Source: Tomocerus qinae
Taxonomy: Eukaryota > Arthropoda > Collembola > Entomobryomorpha > Tomoceridae
Length of the DNA stretch: 64,000 nt
Assembly (NCBI GenBank): GCA_020055645.1
Contig: CM034546.1
Span: 11,718,001 to 11,782,000 of the forward strand
Reading direction: 5' to 3'
Below are positions 35,157-47,800 of this stretch, piece after piece. Below the pieces are notes generated by a model. It had not been told where the DNA came from. It saw only the letters and a program-made list of their open reading frames with translations, and did not search any database. A program made the translations under genes and the position numbers. The number at the start of each line of letters is the position of its first letter. Position 1 is the first letter of the stretch.

Positions 35157-37139
35157 TTACTGTTGCTGACAAGAATTGTTACTCCGTACGATTATCGTTG
35201 CTTTTTTCTGATAAATTCTTTTACGAGCATTCTGGATTTTAACCCTGAAATCATGGTAGATTGAGTAATAAACTGACCTTAGCTGTTTTAATCTATTTAT
35301 TGTTATAATGCATGCAGCAAACAAATTCTGAAATTTAAGCTTAAAAGGAAACGAGGATATTTTATTCCAAATACATTCCACACAGAGTGTAACCAAAGCC
35401 ACAAGTAGGAGTAATCCGCATAAAATGAAAATTTTATTAATTTTCATTCCTATATGAATAGGAACGAGAATACTTTCCATGTCTAACATATGACCAAGGG
35501 ATTGTTCCGATTGGAGATGTTCAACATATTCATGTAGCTCTCTCCACATGGTTAAAAGACCATTCTCTTGCATCTGTTGAAAATACGCCCGAAAATTTGA
35601 ACGGTAGCAACCCTCAAATTGATTAAAATATTGAACATTGAATGCTGAGGCTTTAGTCATCGTGCAGTGACCACCAGATGATATTATTTTTGGTATCAAA
35701 GGAACAAAACTTTGTCCGTTTTTATTTACGAAAGAAAATAAATTCATGGAGTAGTTAGTCATTAGTCTCCAGGTTGTATTTTGTCTGGACTCTCCGATGT
35801 TGGCTTTCTCCCAGTCATAAAAATAAATCCTTGAGCTCAACATTACATAACTTTTAACGAACAGATCGACGTTATTGTACCAATCGTATTCCCTGTCTTT
35901 TGGCCAAATTAACTTGTAATTATTTTCTAAGAGTTCTTCAAATCCCGAAAATTGTTTCTCTTCTAAGGGTGCAATTATTTCACTTGTTATCTAGGTTTGA
36001 TAGAGAGTTGTAATTGCAAATCCCGTGGTTGCTACTACCACGAATAAACTCATTCTTTTGTTATAAACAATTCCTTGATCTAGCAGAATGGCTACCAATG
36101 AAATGAAAATCCAACTTAGTTTTTCGCCGTAAGTTGACATTCCATTTTGGAGAACTAAAACCAAAAGTGCAAGTGGGAATGGAGAAAATATAAGGATCCA
36201 GCTTCGGTCATCAAATGTATTCTGAATTAAAACAGTCGGCGAGACGCCGAGGTAGTTTTCTGTTGGCTCGCAGTAAAAAGGAAACTGCCCTTCAGAGTAT
36301 TCAACAAATTCTGTTCGAAACCGAGCAAAGTGATTCTTATTTATCAATAAGTTAATGAATCCACAAAATTGATTGGGACCGAAATTCCTTTTTCTACTTG
36401 TGTAAATAGCAGTCAAATTTAATCTCTCAGACATTAGTTCAACAGCTCTGTAAGAAGCGGCGGGACAAGTAAACGCTTGTCGCCCTTTTTTCATTGAAGA
36501 ATAGAAAGACTCCTTGCATATTGGCAATCGTATAGGGCGGTCAATGACAAACTTCGAATTAGCCACTCCAATCTGAATTCCATGCATATGGCCATTTAAA
36601 GAGTACCAGACACTTTTCCAATTTTCATCCACAATTTTTGTATCTAGTACGAATTTGTTTTGCTTGTACAGATGTCCAGTTAGGATCGTGTCATGAGTGG
36701 AATTGTTGATGATCAATACAAACAAAAGACCGGCCAACTCAAACCTGATGTTCGACTGCCATTCCTGATAGGGTCCAGTTTTCTTCTTTTCGTAGACAAT
36801 TATAAATACAGAAGAAGGACGGTTGGTTTCCTCGCCGAAAAAGTCACTCAACATTGAAAACCATCTGGGCTCAATTAAAACATTCACATTGCATAAATTT
36901 TTTGACAAATCACTTGGATAACTTCTTACAACATGTCTGTTGAAATCTGAAGAAACCACCGTCCATGGTTGTAAATTTTGATTAGATAACAAAAATTCGG
37001 TAACCCAGACAGAATGAAATGTGACCAAATTGAAATCACAATTTTTGTAAAATGACAAATTCCGAAGGCAGTTGGAAACATTAAATATTTTAAAAACCAG
37101 TATTAACCCAAGTAAATTATACGAGATTTTGCAAAACAT
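35157..37139 (-). pseudogene. Divergent ionotropic receptor, family B copy 2 (B2), full length but for one in-frame TAG
   Basis: From the ATG at 37139 one frame runs 661 codons to 35157 with a single TAG at 35991-35993 (codon 383). Signal peptide ~1-24; extracellular region with CLRNLSFYKNCDFNLVT; TM1 ~313-331 (WILIFSPFPLALLVLVL); pore-like segment ~340-357 (LSWIFISLVAILL); TM2 ~361-380; S2 lobe; TM3 ~568-588 (KIFILCGLLLLVALVTL); then a basic cytoplasmic tail of ~70 residues. The TM order is that of IRs. The stop falls two codons after TM2, in the conserved stretch where IRs usually read YTGNLTSFLT. There are no shifts anywhere else, so the gene is either newly dead, polymorphic or read through. 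Product if terminated: a 382-residue protein with two TMs and no S2 lobe. Confidence 0.82.
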
Positions 37140-39948
37140 TCTTGAATGTATTCAGCTCCTATGCAAATTTATAAGTAAAGGGAATAGAATAAAAAATCTG
37201 AAACTTATGATTTGTAATAAAACTTTTTAGTCTCGGCTTAAACAAGACCAAACTTATTCTCAGTTCCAGCGCAATTGTATGTAGAAGGAATAAAATGAAA
37301 AACTTTGTGTAATAAAATTTTTCAGACGAAGTTTAAACAAGACCTCTATCTAAATACTTAATGAATTGGCTATTGTATAGTTTTTAAAAGCGAGGCACAA
37401 TATACTTGTGATAATAGACCAACCCAATTACAGGAGCTACAAATTCACATTTAGTTTGTGTTCTTGTTCCAAGAAGTTTTTATTTATTTAGGTTATTCTT
37501 ATTACTCTGTCTGACTAATATTGAAGATCTATAAATTGGTGTACAGGGTTAATCAGAATTTAACCTGCCATTTATTGGTTTTAGTGTTTCATAAATATGA
37601 CCCAATTTATAAAATAGTTCTATTAATATTTTTGAAATGCTGTACAAACTTAAATAATTTTGTCAATTGTTGTCATCCATGGCTGCTGTCGTTTAGCTAG
37701 TGCCACGGTTCATGGCTGTGAATTTTTGTTGGAAGGCAAAAATTCGGACATCCAGATAGAATTAAAATATGCAATAAAAGTAAAACAGCAATATTTTTAA
37801 AATTATATTTGCAGTCTTGTGAAAATAAATAGCCAATTACTAAGAGGATGTATACAATATTTTAAAACAAAATGTTTTTAAGCATTTGAATTCAATTTAT
37901 TCAATGCTTACAAAAATAGCAGCATAGAAAACTTATGTTATCATTGCCAGAGGCAGGTTTATTTAACTTACTGAAGTTTGGCTGCTGGTTGTCAAAAGTG
38001 TTTAGTTTAATTCAATGAACTGAATAATTCACGTTTGTTCAGTGTTCACAGTATTCGTATAATAATAAACCACCCCAAAATAAGGGCATTTAAAAACTTC
38101 ATGTTCATTTTTGTATTTCAGTATTCATTTAAGTTTAGACAATAAAATTGATGAATAATAAAATCGATAAGAAAATGTTACTCTGACTGAGTGATATAAC
38201 AATATATTCAATTACTGCAATTATTGTAAACGGTGTTATTAGAGATTTTCATTTGCATTATATGGTAAGTGTGCAAAGAGGGGTATCACAATGATAATTT
38301 TCCTTACAGGTATTATTGCTCACAAATTTGCTTTTCTCCTAAACAATTATCTCGTCATTGTTATTTGACAAAACTTTTCAACTTTTACTTCAAACATCAT
38401 CATGCCAATTTACTTTCCTGTTATTTAATTAAATTACTCAGTTCAATTAAAATGTACAAAAGAACTTATTGTGTTTCTGATTATAGCATATATCTACGTA
38501 TTCAGTTGTATGCTTAAAGAACAGTTGAATATTATAACGAAAACAATGGGTTTTTGTAGGATTTTCGTTGGCTGATAGTTACATCATATGCTTATGAAAT
38601 TCCAAAAATTAAAAAACCTAATTTATTACTTTTTCATCATGACAAATATTAAGTAAAATACAAATTATGCAGTTGATGATTGCACAGATTGAGTACTTGT
38701 GACCATATGCGCTTCTGTCTTGATGTTATTGTTTATGTAAAATCGTGTTATTCCATTTCAACGAAATTGTGAATTTTATTTACAAAGCAGATAAAATCAT
38801 ATAATTATTGGCATGGAATTCTGTGCGCGGATTTGATGGCAGGCGACAGCCTGCCATCCCGCGCGCAGGATGGAATGCCAATGATTTTGATTATATGAGC
38901 ACTTGGTCTGTGACCGCTAATCTGAGAGGTTAGACCATTCAACGCATGCGCTCCCAAGTGTGAAATATAATGACACCTATACATTATATAAGTAAACTAT
39001 TGTATGTAATTTTTTGCTTCCAAAATGAAATGAGATTCGTTCTCCCAAATTTTAAAGTCCACTATTGTGTTGTTCCGCAATGGTAATACAACTAACTGCT
39101 CCCTCTGTTGTGAAAACTGAAAATCTTTTCACCACTATAGCTAAATGGCAAACTATCCTTTTGCAGTAACAGTTTTTTGTTTAACATACTATCTAAAACT
39201 GACATTAATTAGATTTTATTAATTAAAATATTCAATATAATTGAAATTTCAAACACTGCTTTAAAATTCTGTAAATTTAAACGAAAAATTTTTGATTAGT
39301 TTTCAACTAATATTTAACAAGCTTTTGATATAAGTAAATTTAAAATTATGTAAATGAAAACAAAATATGTCAAGATATTTAATGCTGTAATTATGTCAAT
39401 GAAAATTCAAGGTAAAAAATAATTTACGTATTATTTATTACGTATATTAGAGACATGTAACATTTTCTAATAAAATGCAGTGGAATTTGCTAGTGAAGCT
39501 TCAACCTTCCAGGGCCAAACATTGTTCAGTAAAAAACATAAATTTTAATGATTCTTAACATATCATAAGCATGTAAATCATAAGCTGTAAACATGGAATT
39601 AATCGAAAACGGCATAATCATTACACATACATAAAAGCTACCCAACAATCTGATTTGAGAAGAGTAAAGACAAGATGGTTGTTCTTGTCAAGTCAAATGA
39701 TACACAGGAGTAAGCGTTCACCTCTGATTACCTTACCTACACCCATTGGTTACTTGAGTAGGGCCAGTGAGGACAGTTAAATCTGAGAGGCTATCTGGCA
39801 GACCTTTACCATAACAACGCTTCTTAAATTTTTAAATTGATTTTTCATGCATGTCAGTTGGAAGGCCCGTAGAAATGCGGTGTTATAGCGATTTGAAACT
39901 CCCATGATTACTTTGATAAGGTAGCTACTTTCAAAGCTAAGCTTTTAC
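37140..39948. repeat. Duplicated spacer between B2 and A3
   Basis: No gene seen. 37140-38580 resembles the region upstream of B1 (19356-20830). 38488-39948 aligns almost throughout with 58428-59905, the region 3' of A4, apart from two insertions: one here (38798-38971) and one there (58775-59054). Confidence 0.65.
38798..38971. mobile_element. ~174-bp hairpin-bearing insertion (MITE-like)
   Basis: It is absent from the paralogous site at 58738-58742, where GATAAAATGACACC reads through without it. It contains inverted arms starting TTGGCATGGAATTCTGTGCG (38808) and ending ATGGAATGCCAA, plus GC-rich GCGCGCAGG motifs. Exact ends and target duplication are ambiguous because of short AT matches. 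Confidence 0.6.
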
Positions 39949-40578
39949 CTAGACCAAAACATTACCCGTGACTTTACAAAGTGCTATGGCAGATTTCCGT
40001 ATCCATGTCTTGATTTGATAAAATAATGCAAGCAGTATGATTTTCAAATAATTTCGGGTTTCCCACAAAAAAGTCATGGTAAATGTGATTGCAATGCAGG
40101 TAGCAATATAAAATATTGTGGAAATATTCGAATTGTAAAAAGTTAAAGGACGAGGTGGTTTGGTTTCCCAGCATGTTAAGCACGTGCTATAATTAAATGA
40201 TTTGAAATGGTCCAGCCATAAATGGAAAATCCCTGATTGACTCAAAATAAAAAATTTCCGCTTTAAAAAAGGGGAGAGTAAAGGGAAATTCTCGGCGTCA
40301 AACCCCGACTGAATGGGTATAGACAGAAAAGAATTTGCATGAGTTCCATGGTATAATTGTCTTTTTGGCTCAATACCACCGTGTTCTGGATTCCAATAAG
40401 AATCATTCAATGCTCGATGCAAAATGGAACTTCTTAGAATCAGCACAGAGTTATTACATTGGGCAATCCAATTTTTAGCATCTGTAAAAGGGAATACAGG
40501 AGGGAATCCGAAAGATGTGTTAATCTTTTCTATTTCCTGAATAAGTTTGTTACTACCAATATTATTTCCATGCATTAT
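39949..40578 (-). pseudogene. Divergent ionotropic receptor, family A copy 3 (A3), 3' fragment
   Basis: It encodes the last ~208 residues only: end of the S2 lobe (CNNSVLILRSSILHRALNDS, HGGIEPKRQLYHG), TM3 (STIFYIATCIAITFTMTF) and a cytoplasmic tail of ~30 residues ending VTGNVLV. It is almost identical to A4 over this part. Similarity stops abruptly at about 40578, where Polinton-like sequence begins. No N-terminal part of this copy was found on the far side of that element, so the rest is deleted or outside the window. A start codon in the right place is lacking. Confidence 0.8.
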
Positions 40579-40718
40579 TGGGAAATGTACTGCTAATGTC
40601 GCTTCTTAAAATTAGAGTAAATCCTTTACTCAAATCAAGAGGTTACCCTCTGCGGTCTGAAGGAGCGTACATTTTTACTTATTAAACACAAAAGTGATAC
40701 TGACTACTTTTTATTCTT

Positions 40719-41006
40719 CTAATTGCAGTTATACAACATTGACAGCATCTCCTCCAAAGACTGCTTAGGGACATAAATTTCTGTTTTGTTAGGGATGTAG
40801 TATAAAGTATTTCTAACCCTTAGCTTGTTATTTGTTAGCTGATGAAAATCAAAGAACAGATATCCATAGGGGTCTTTTGTAGCCTGTCGGTAAGCGGTGA
40901 GTAAATGTTTTGGGAACCCAGGCGCGTACTGACGATTTAACGTAACCATGACGCTGAAATCTCTTGGCTGGTTAAAATATGCTTGATACATAGAATTTAA
41001 AGCCAC
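40719..41006 (-). pseudogene. Polinton-like packaging ATPase fragment (fossil)
   Basis: The C-terminal part of an FtsK/HerA-type genome-packaging ATPase, recognised by PYGYLFFDFHQLTNNKLRVR followed by a YVPK-like end, a pattern typical of invertebrate virus-like elements. Assignment is by recalled family pattern. Confidence 0.55.
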
Positions 41007-41965
41007 TGCTACAATAAAATAAATAGGTTACTACAATAAAGGTTCTGTAAAATTAATAAAACACTACATGACTTATGATGACAAAGTACAGTAAACCATT
41101 TATTTATGGTAGCATTATCCTGTGATGTGATCCATGTACCATTTAAATGATCCAGTTCAAGTACAGTACAGTACTTTTTTTGTTTACTAACCACTAATGA
41201 GATTACAAAATGTTTAAAATTCATTCGATTTACAAAATATATGCTCTATCTGGAATTATCATGTTTGCCAAATAGTAACAATATAACTCAATTTATTACA
41301 TTATTTTTTTGAAAACTTAATAGCCCACTAGTGAATAAGCTTTCCAAACTGTCTAGCTTGACTGACATCAAAGCGATGACAGGTCTAAACCAACTTTGCC
41401 AACTAGTTTGCTCCACTCTTGAGAATACGGAACTGGTATGCTCCTGTCTCAAAACGATAAGGTCGAATTGAAATTTTGCTTTTTGGGTGTTTTGATCTGT
41501 AGCATAAAGATAAATGCCATAAGTCAATAGATTTTTTATCCACATTAGCAAACTCATTGTTACATAAATGAGGTATGGTTTCATCAACATGAGTTACTGA
41601 AATTTGTTTGAGAATTCGAAAGCGAGAATGCAACAATCGGTTTCGCTTCGGACATCGGAATCGCAATACGAGAAGGTTTCAACAGTTTGGATCGTTCCTT
41701 AAGCATGTGAATATAATATTGCTCATTCTCTTCAAAAAAGGTAGTTCTTACTTTAATTCCATCAATATCTTTAACGTCTTTATTTTAAAAAAACATTGAA
41801 TATTTTGGATCGTTGGTTTCTCCGTTTTTTAAATCCGACCCTTTGGTATCTAAATTCTGGTTAAATTTTGGTATTCTGGTGACACTGAGTTCAGTGTCAC
41901 CAGAATTGTTTAGAAATTAGTCTCCTCTCTTCTTTTCAAAAAGCGGGCTAAAGTAATTCTTGGAT

Positions 41966-42340
41966 TTAGGTGGAGATTTTTTCAAAAAAGTTCTTCATTA
42001 TTAACTTTGCATCGTCACTTTCATTCCAAAATTGCTTGGCATGCACAATTAAGTTTTTATTGGATACAGAGTTCATATGTATGGAATTTTTACTGTACAG
42101 ATTTTCTGATTCACTATTTGGTTTACTTTGTGTAGGATTTGCATCCCGGCACTCAGAAAGAATTCTTTTTGTGTGATCTATCTCTTGCTGCAGTTTAACA
42201 ATCCCCTTCCTATGATTTGATATTATAATATTATTCTTATTTGCTTCTACGAAAGTATTTAGCTCACGTATTTTTTGCTCCACTATGGACATAATGTTAT
42301 TGTTGGCATTTCCTTTGTAGGCACTGTTACTCTTCGCCAT
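41966..42340 (-). pseudogene. Unassigned fossil reading frame of the Polinton-like element
   Basis: About 124 codons, lysine/asparagine-rich and probably helical (IVEQKIRELNTFVEANKNN). It lies between the ATPase and the integrase. No family recognised. Confidence 0.35.
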
Positions 42341-42528
42341 TTTTTTAAAAAAACGTTAAAATTATTTTATTTTCACTAGATTTTATACAATTTAGATGTG
42401 TAAATCTAAAACTATTAAAAATATTTTATAATTATCTCTAAGAACAAATATGTAGTATACATATAGTATATATGTACAAAGCATGACATTAAGTGTAATT
42501 TATTGCAGTTTTTACATTTTTAAAATTT

Positions 42529-43290
42529 TTAGGTTTTAGGTTTGTTAACTTTTTTAATATTTAAAGGTTTATTTGCCTTTTCTTCCAACATTTTCCCGAC
42601 GTCTTCACTGACTAGGGTCAGCTGAGATTCGTAAAACTGCCCTTTAATCCCCTCGTGCCTTAAGTCTTCAATTAAGTAGGTTATTGGACGAGTGGGTTTG
42701 ACTTTAATTACCTTGAAAACTTCTAGTCCCCAAGAGGCAGTGTACGACTTTTCAAAAATCATTTTCTGTACTGAAAGCCGCACATAGTTCCCAACATTAA
42801 GTTTTGGTTTGGGATATTTCTGTTTAGAGTAGCGTTCGTAATTAGCGAGCCAGACTTTTTGCTCATTCCCGTCTTCATAAACTTGATTAGGTGTCATGTG
42901 TGGTAGCCTTCTGTGGTATGAATTATTGTAGCTGATTATTTTTGAGGGATGCAGCATAAAGTTTACGAGAAAAAGCATGCATTACAAGCAAAATCCACTT
43001 AAATTGCCTGTTATCATTTGCATATATTGTATAATCAATCAGGTCCATAACTATTTGGTCAGAAAGGAAATTTACAATAACTCTTCTCCTTTGTTTAATT
43101 TTTTTCGCTGCTGGGCGATGCAAACTAAATTAATTAATTCTATTCAATTCATTTTCTACCTCTTTTTTATTTGTCATTTTTCTGTTTTGCATAAATCTTA
43201 CCAAGCCGGAATAACTACCAGGAGCTTTATAATTTGTATACTGACGTTTAATTTTACTCATTTTATTCAGACTATAAATTATTAAATCTT
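42529..43290 (-). pseudogene. Polinton-type integrase (fossil)
   Basis: The catalytic-domain region contains DLIDYT and FKWILLVMHAFSRKLYAASL, matching the retroviral-like DDE integrase fold. The C-terminal piece has WGLEVFKVIKVKP and YLIEDLRHEGIKGQFYESQL, the SH3-like end typical of Polinton integrases. Broken. Confidence 0.7.
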
Positions 43291-43426
43291 ACACTAATGA
43301 ATTTTTCTGTAATTACTTTTACAAAAGCGTAAATTTGATTTAGACAAAATAATATATATAACAGGACAGTCGCTACGTTAATACACAATATTTTAAAATA
43401 CATATAATTTATATCCTTTCACAATT

Positions 43427-44732
43427 TCAAAATTGTGTTAATAAGTAAATAGTCATATAAGACTTTTTTAACATTGAACTACATTTATTTATGCCCTCAA
43501 CTGTTTCATAAACAATAAAATTTTCAATTGCATCAGATTTACTTTTACAATGCAATTCTATAGTATTGTTGTTCGTAATGCCAACTATAGCCTTTCCCCG
43601 AGCAATTATACACGCTTCACATTTGACTTTCATATCCGGTGATTTGGAAAACGTAGCCAAGGTGGCCAAAATAAATAATGTTTTTAGAATCATGTTCACT
43701 GTGTGGGGGTTTGAATTACACTGACTTGATAAAGTTTGAACATATTATATGGTTTTCTTCCTAAAATGTAGCAAAATTACAATATTTTTATAACTATCGG
43801 GAATCAATTCGTCACAGCTAGAAAGCAGTTTAATATTTACATCCAATAATGCGGATTTTATATTAAAGTGGTACACGGGATAAAATGTAATATTATTGGA
43901 AAACTTTTTCAGCATGTAGCTCTGTATCGTTGATTCACGGACGGATACTTGCATACCCGCAGCTATATTACACGAGATATTTATTTGGTTTTTGCAGTTT
44001 TCCCTTGTGTAAGACTCGACTAAATTCTTATTCTGTGATGTATATACATAATCAGATTTAACCAAAATAGTTGCAAATATCAATTGGTAATTTTAGCTCG
44101 TATCCTGGAGGAATTTTTAATTCAATTAAAAAATCTTTATTTTGCATTATCCATTTTCCTGGAACAGCGAAAGCATTATTAAGAGCATCCAAAACCGCTA
44201 TTTCACTGCCACTTGCCGGGATTGGTATTTGAAAATTTACGTCCGCTGTGGCAGTTGAATTTATTTTAAATTTACTATTGCTTTTCTGCATTACATCAAA
44301 ATCGAGGGGGTAAGTTATATTTCCACTGTATTTACCATTTTTGAAAACTGATTTTTCCTACCCTAATAATTTCGACAGCAGCGTAGGTAATGTTAATGTC
44401 TTTAGTAGACTGGGGTCATTAAAATAAAGTTTAACTTACCTACCTTACATTATTAAAAAGGTCAAATGATATTTTTACATTCTCTTTAAAGAAAGTGGTA
44501 TTTATTTCGTTAAAAATAAATTCCATGACCCAGTTTTCTTGAATTCAAATTTCCTCAGCACTCCTGTTTCAGAATCTTTGACTTTAAAAGTGTAATATTT
44601 AAGTTCACAAGCGATTAAGTCCAATATAAAAGCTTTGGAAGTTATTACACTATTCGAACTACCAATCAAAAGTGATGAAGGAAGTTGTAATTTCTTTGCA
44701 AGTTCTTTATCAATATAAAAATTTAATGCCAT
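43427..44732 (-). pseudogene. Unassigned Polinton-region frames, possibly structural proteins (fossil)
   Basis: Four short open pieces, one with a signal-peptide-like start (MNMILKTLFILATLATFS). The order between integrase and polymerase suits capsid or other structural genes, but I see no jelly-roll or protease motif that would prove it. Confidence 0.3.
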
Positions 44733-44870
44733 CCTTAATATTTACATGTAAACATTCTGGTCAATTTGATGTTTAATTTTTTCTCTTCAAAAAGATCGTT
44801 AATTTGTCTTATAAAATTCACGGCACTGCTTCCATTTTGAAAAATGGAACGCTTGTTCCGCTATATACTG

Positions 44871-47800
44871 CTATGTTTTTCCAATTGTTGGGAATGGAGT
44901 GGTTTTGTAGTAGAAATTGTAGTGCTTTTCATTAATATTTCTCAAATCCTCCAAATTAAAAATATCAGTTGCATAATATCTTCCTTTAGAATAAAAATTT
45001 TCATTTAAGTTCATTGCAGTTTTAAATGACTTTGGTACGGAAAAATAAATACCATCCAAAACATCCAATACTATTCTGCTTGAGGGATGCTTTTTCAATA
45101 CTTTTAAGGTTAAAGGTATTTGACTTTTAGATTCGAGACAGGCTTTGTTAATATCTTGTATTAAAGTTTCAAATGAAATTTTATCCTATCGAAGATTCTA
45201 TCTATCGAAGAATAAGATATATATTCTATCGAAGATGTTACCAAATCGATATTGGTTAATCTTGATAAGGCTTGGTAGAGCTTAGTGTTTTTTTACGCTT
45301 TCAATGGCATTACTTTGATACCTTTTCGTATCAATGCAACTAAAGGCAACTCTACTTCCACTTTTACTGTAAATTATGTGACTTTCTGATCTAATATAGT
45401 TTACTGGTAAGCGTTGCAAAGTGCCGTTTAATACAATGTCCTTTAGATGTTCATGTCGAACATCTTTCAAACTACTATAGGGAATTCCTTTGCACTTCAA
45501 TTCATGCTCATATTCGGAGCCTTCTCCTTCGAATTTTGTTTTAAATTTTAATAATGAATATAATTTAGGGTGAACACCGACCCATTCTTTTATATGCATC
45601 GACTCGACCTTGAGGAGACCGGGTTTTCCTTTTTTACTTGTGTCATATAATATATTATCGGAAGCGAGACCACTATGATTGTACATGTGATTCATTTTCA
45701 TTAAATTGTTCATATAACAATTTTCTGAATCTTCAACACTGAATATCAATATCACTGAATCAGTATCCGAGTACAAAGTTGTACAATTGGGCCAGAATAC
45801 CTTTTTGATTCCGATCATATAGTGAGGTCCTGGTATTGAAGAGCTATATATGGTTTCAAAATGACAAATTTGAAAGATTGGTAATGTTTTATTTTATGAT
45901 ATAATTCTTACACGATTCTTATCATTCTTATTATTAATATATTAGTAAAAACCTTAGATAGTTCTAAGCAACAGAATCCCACCACTTGAATCTTATCGGC
46001 TAAAACTTTCATTTTGGTGAATTCTATTATACTCAAGTTGTCACCTAAAATGGTGATATTTTTAAAATTTGGCTTCGAAACAAGCCTTTGACAGTCAACT
46101 TTTATTGTACTAATTTCTATATTACACCCTTCCTTGTACTTTTGCAGGAATTTTCCATATACAACGTTTACACAGGCCTTCAATGCCTCAGATTTAGCAT
46201 TACTTCAAATTTCCACATTCATATCGACATAGCTTTTCATGAATGGCTCTTCCTTCAATCGGACAGCTCGATACCGTTTCCCGAGCTTTATTCCTAATGA
46301 CATCCAGTTTTGTAAATTCTTGTAACACGATGCGTAACATCGTTTGGAGTCAACGGACAAAATAAGATTCTTGCTTCCCAGTGGATTTGCAATGTCTTTT
46401 TTGAACTTATTGATGTGTTCCCGTTGATAGTCGCCTATCTCGTGAGGTAGAATTTTTCTGCTTTCAGGAACAAGAGGGAAATCTATCAATCAATTCGGGG
46501 GGATATATTAAGTCGGCTTCAATAATGTAACCCAATCGTGTCCTCTTCCAAATTACAAATATCCAAATCTTCTAGTTCCTTTTCTGTTAACCATTGAAAA
46601 TCCGATACAGGCAAATATGAACTTAAGCTGCAAAGGAAAGAATGTAAAATTGGAACTGTATAAGTATCAAGCTTCGAGACTTCAGCAACAAAAGGTACTA
46701 AACTACCAGTTTTTTGTCATGTTTTTACCTCGCCCCGTACAAACTATTCAAGTCTGAATACTGAATGTATTTCCTAACCTTCGAGGGATCATAACTGCCA
46801 ACCATTTCATGTTATCTTCAATCATATGTAATAAATCTACATCTTTAATTATTTCCAGTTCTATTTTTGTGTGAAACAACATTGCAGCCCAGCTATAGCC
46901 AGGTAGAGACCATTAAGCAAAAGGCTCAAGCATGTAGGTTTTCATTATATTTCGAAAATGACGAAAATGATCCATGGCTTCACTTAATAGCAAAACATCA
47001 CATTTAAGATCATCATCAGAACATCATGTAATCTTCAAATGTTTTGTAATTGAATTCCTGCCAAATTTTCTGGGCATGCTCATATTGTTCATTTGTAATG
47101 TGTTTTTTTGTCGTAATATGGAGTAAAATGAATGTATTGGAGGCAAATATGTTTCCTTCAAAAGATATATGTCAGATAACCTTTCCACCAGGAAAGATTC
47201 CTTTCGACTCCAATAAAGACAGCTTTTGTGGATCTTTGACGTCTTTAAAGCCACTGTGTAATATATCCAAATGAACTCCATCACGTTTTAACGTCTCAAC
47301 TAATTTATCCAAACTACTGTTTATAAAATTCATGGAATCTATGAATTTTAATTTATTGTCCAATAATAGACCCATGGTATTTTAGGGTATTACCTTAACA
47401 GTTTTAGGGAAATAATAAAGCAGACTTTGAAGTATTTAATGATAATCATAGTTCAATCCAATAAACGGAATATATTTCTTATTTTTGGCAGCCAAGTTGC
47501 AAGAATTACATGCACTTCCGTTTGTGTAAGGTTTACCTAAAGAAATAGTATAATTGTATAATACGCTGATATTCAGTTATAAAGTCTTTTTTTACCTGAG
47601 AAGTGATCATGGTGAAAAACTTTCCAGTTAGTTTCAGTAAATCCTTTACAGCAAATACAGCATTCATTTGCCGTTTCAAACAAAAAAATTTCTTCGTTCG
47701 TCAGGGGCAACTGTTTATTTACTTTCATATGTTCCAAAAGAACATCCGTAATTCCTACTGCCACATTAATAAAATGCTCCAATGCATCAGCCCCGCAATA

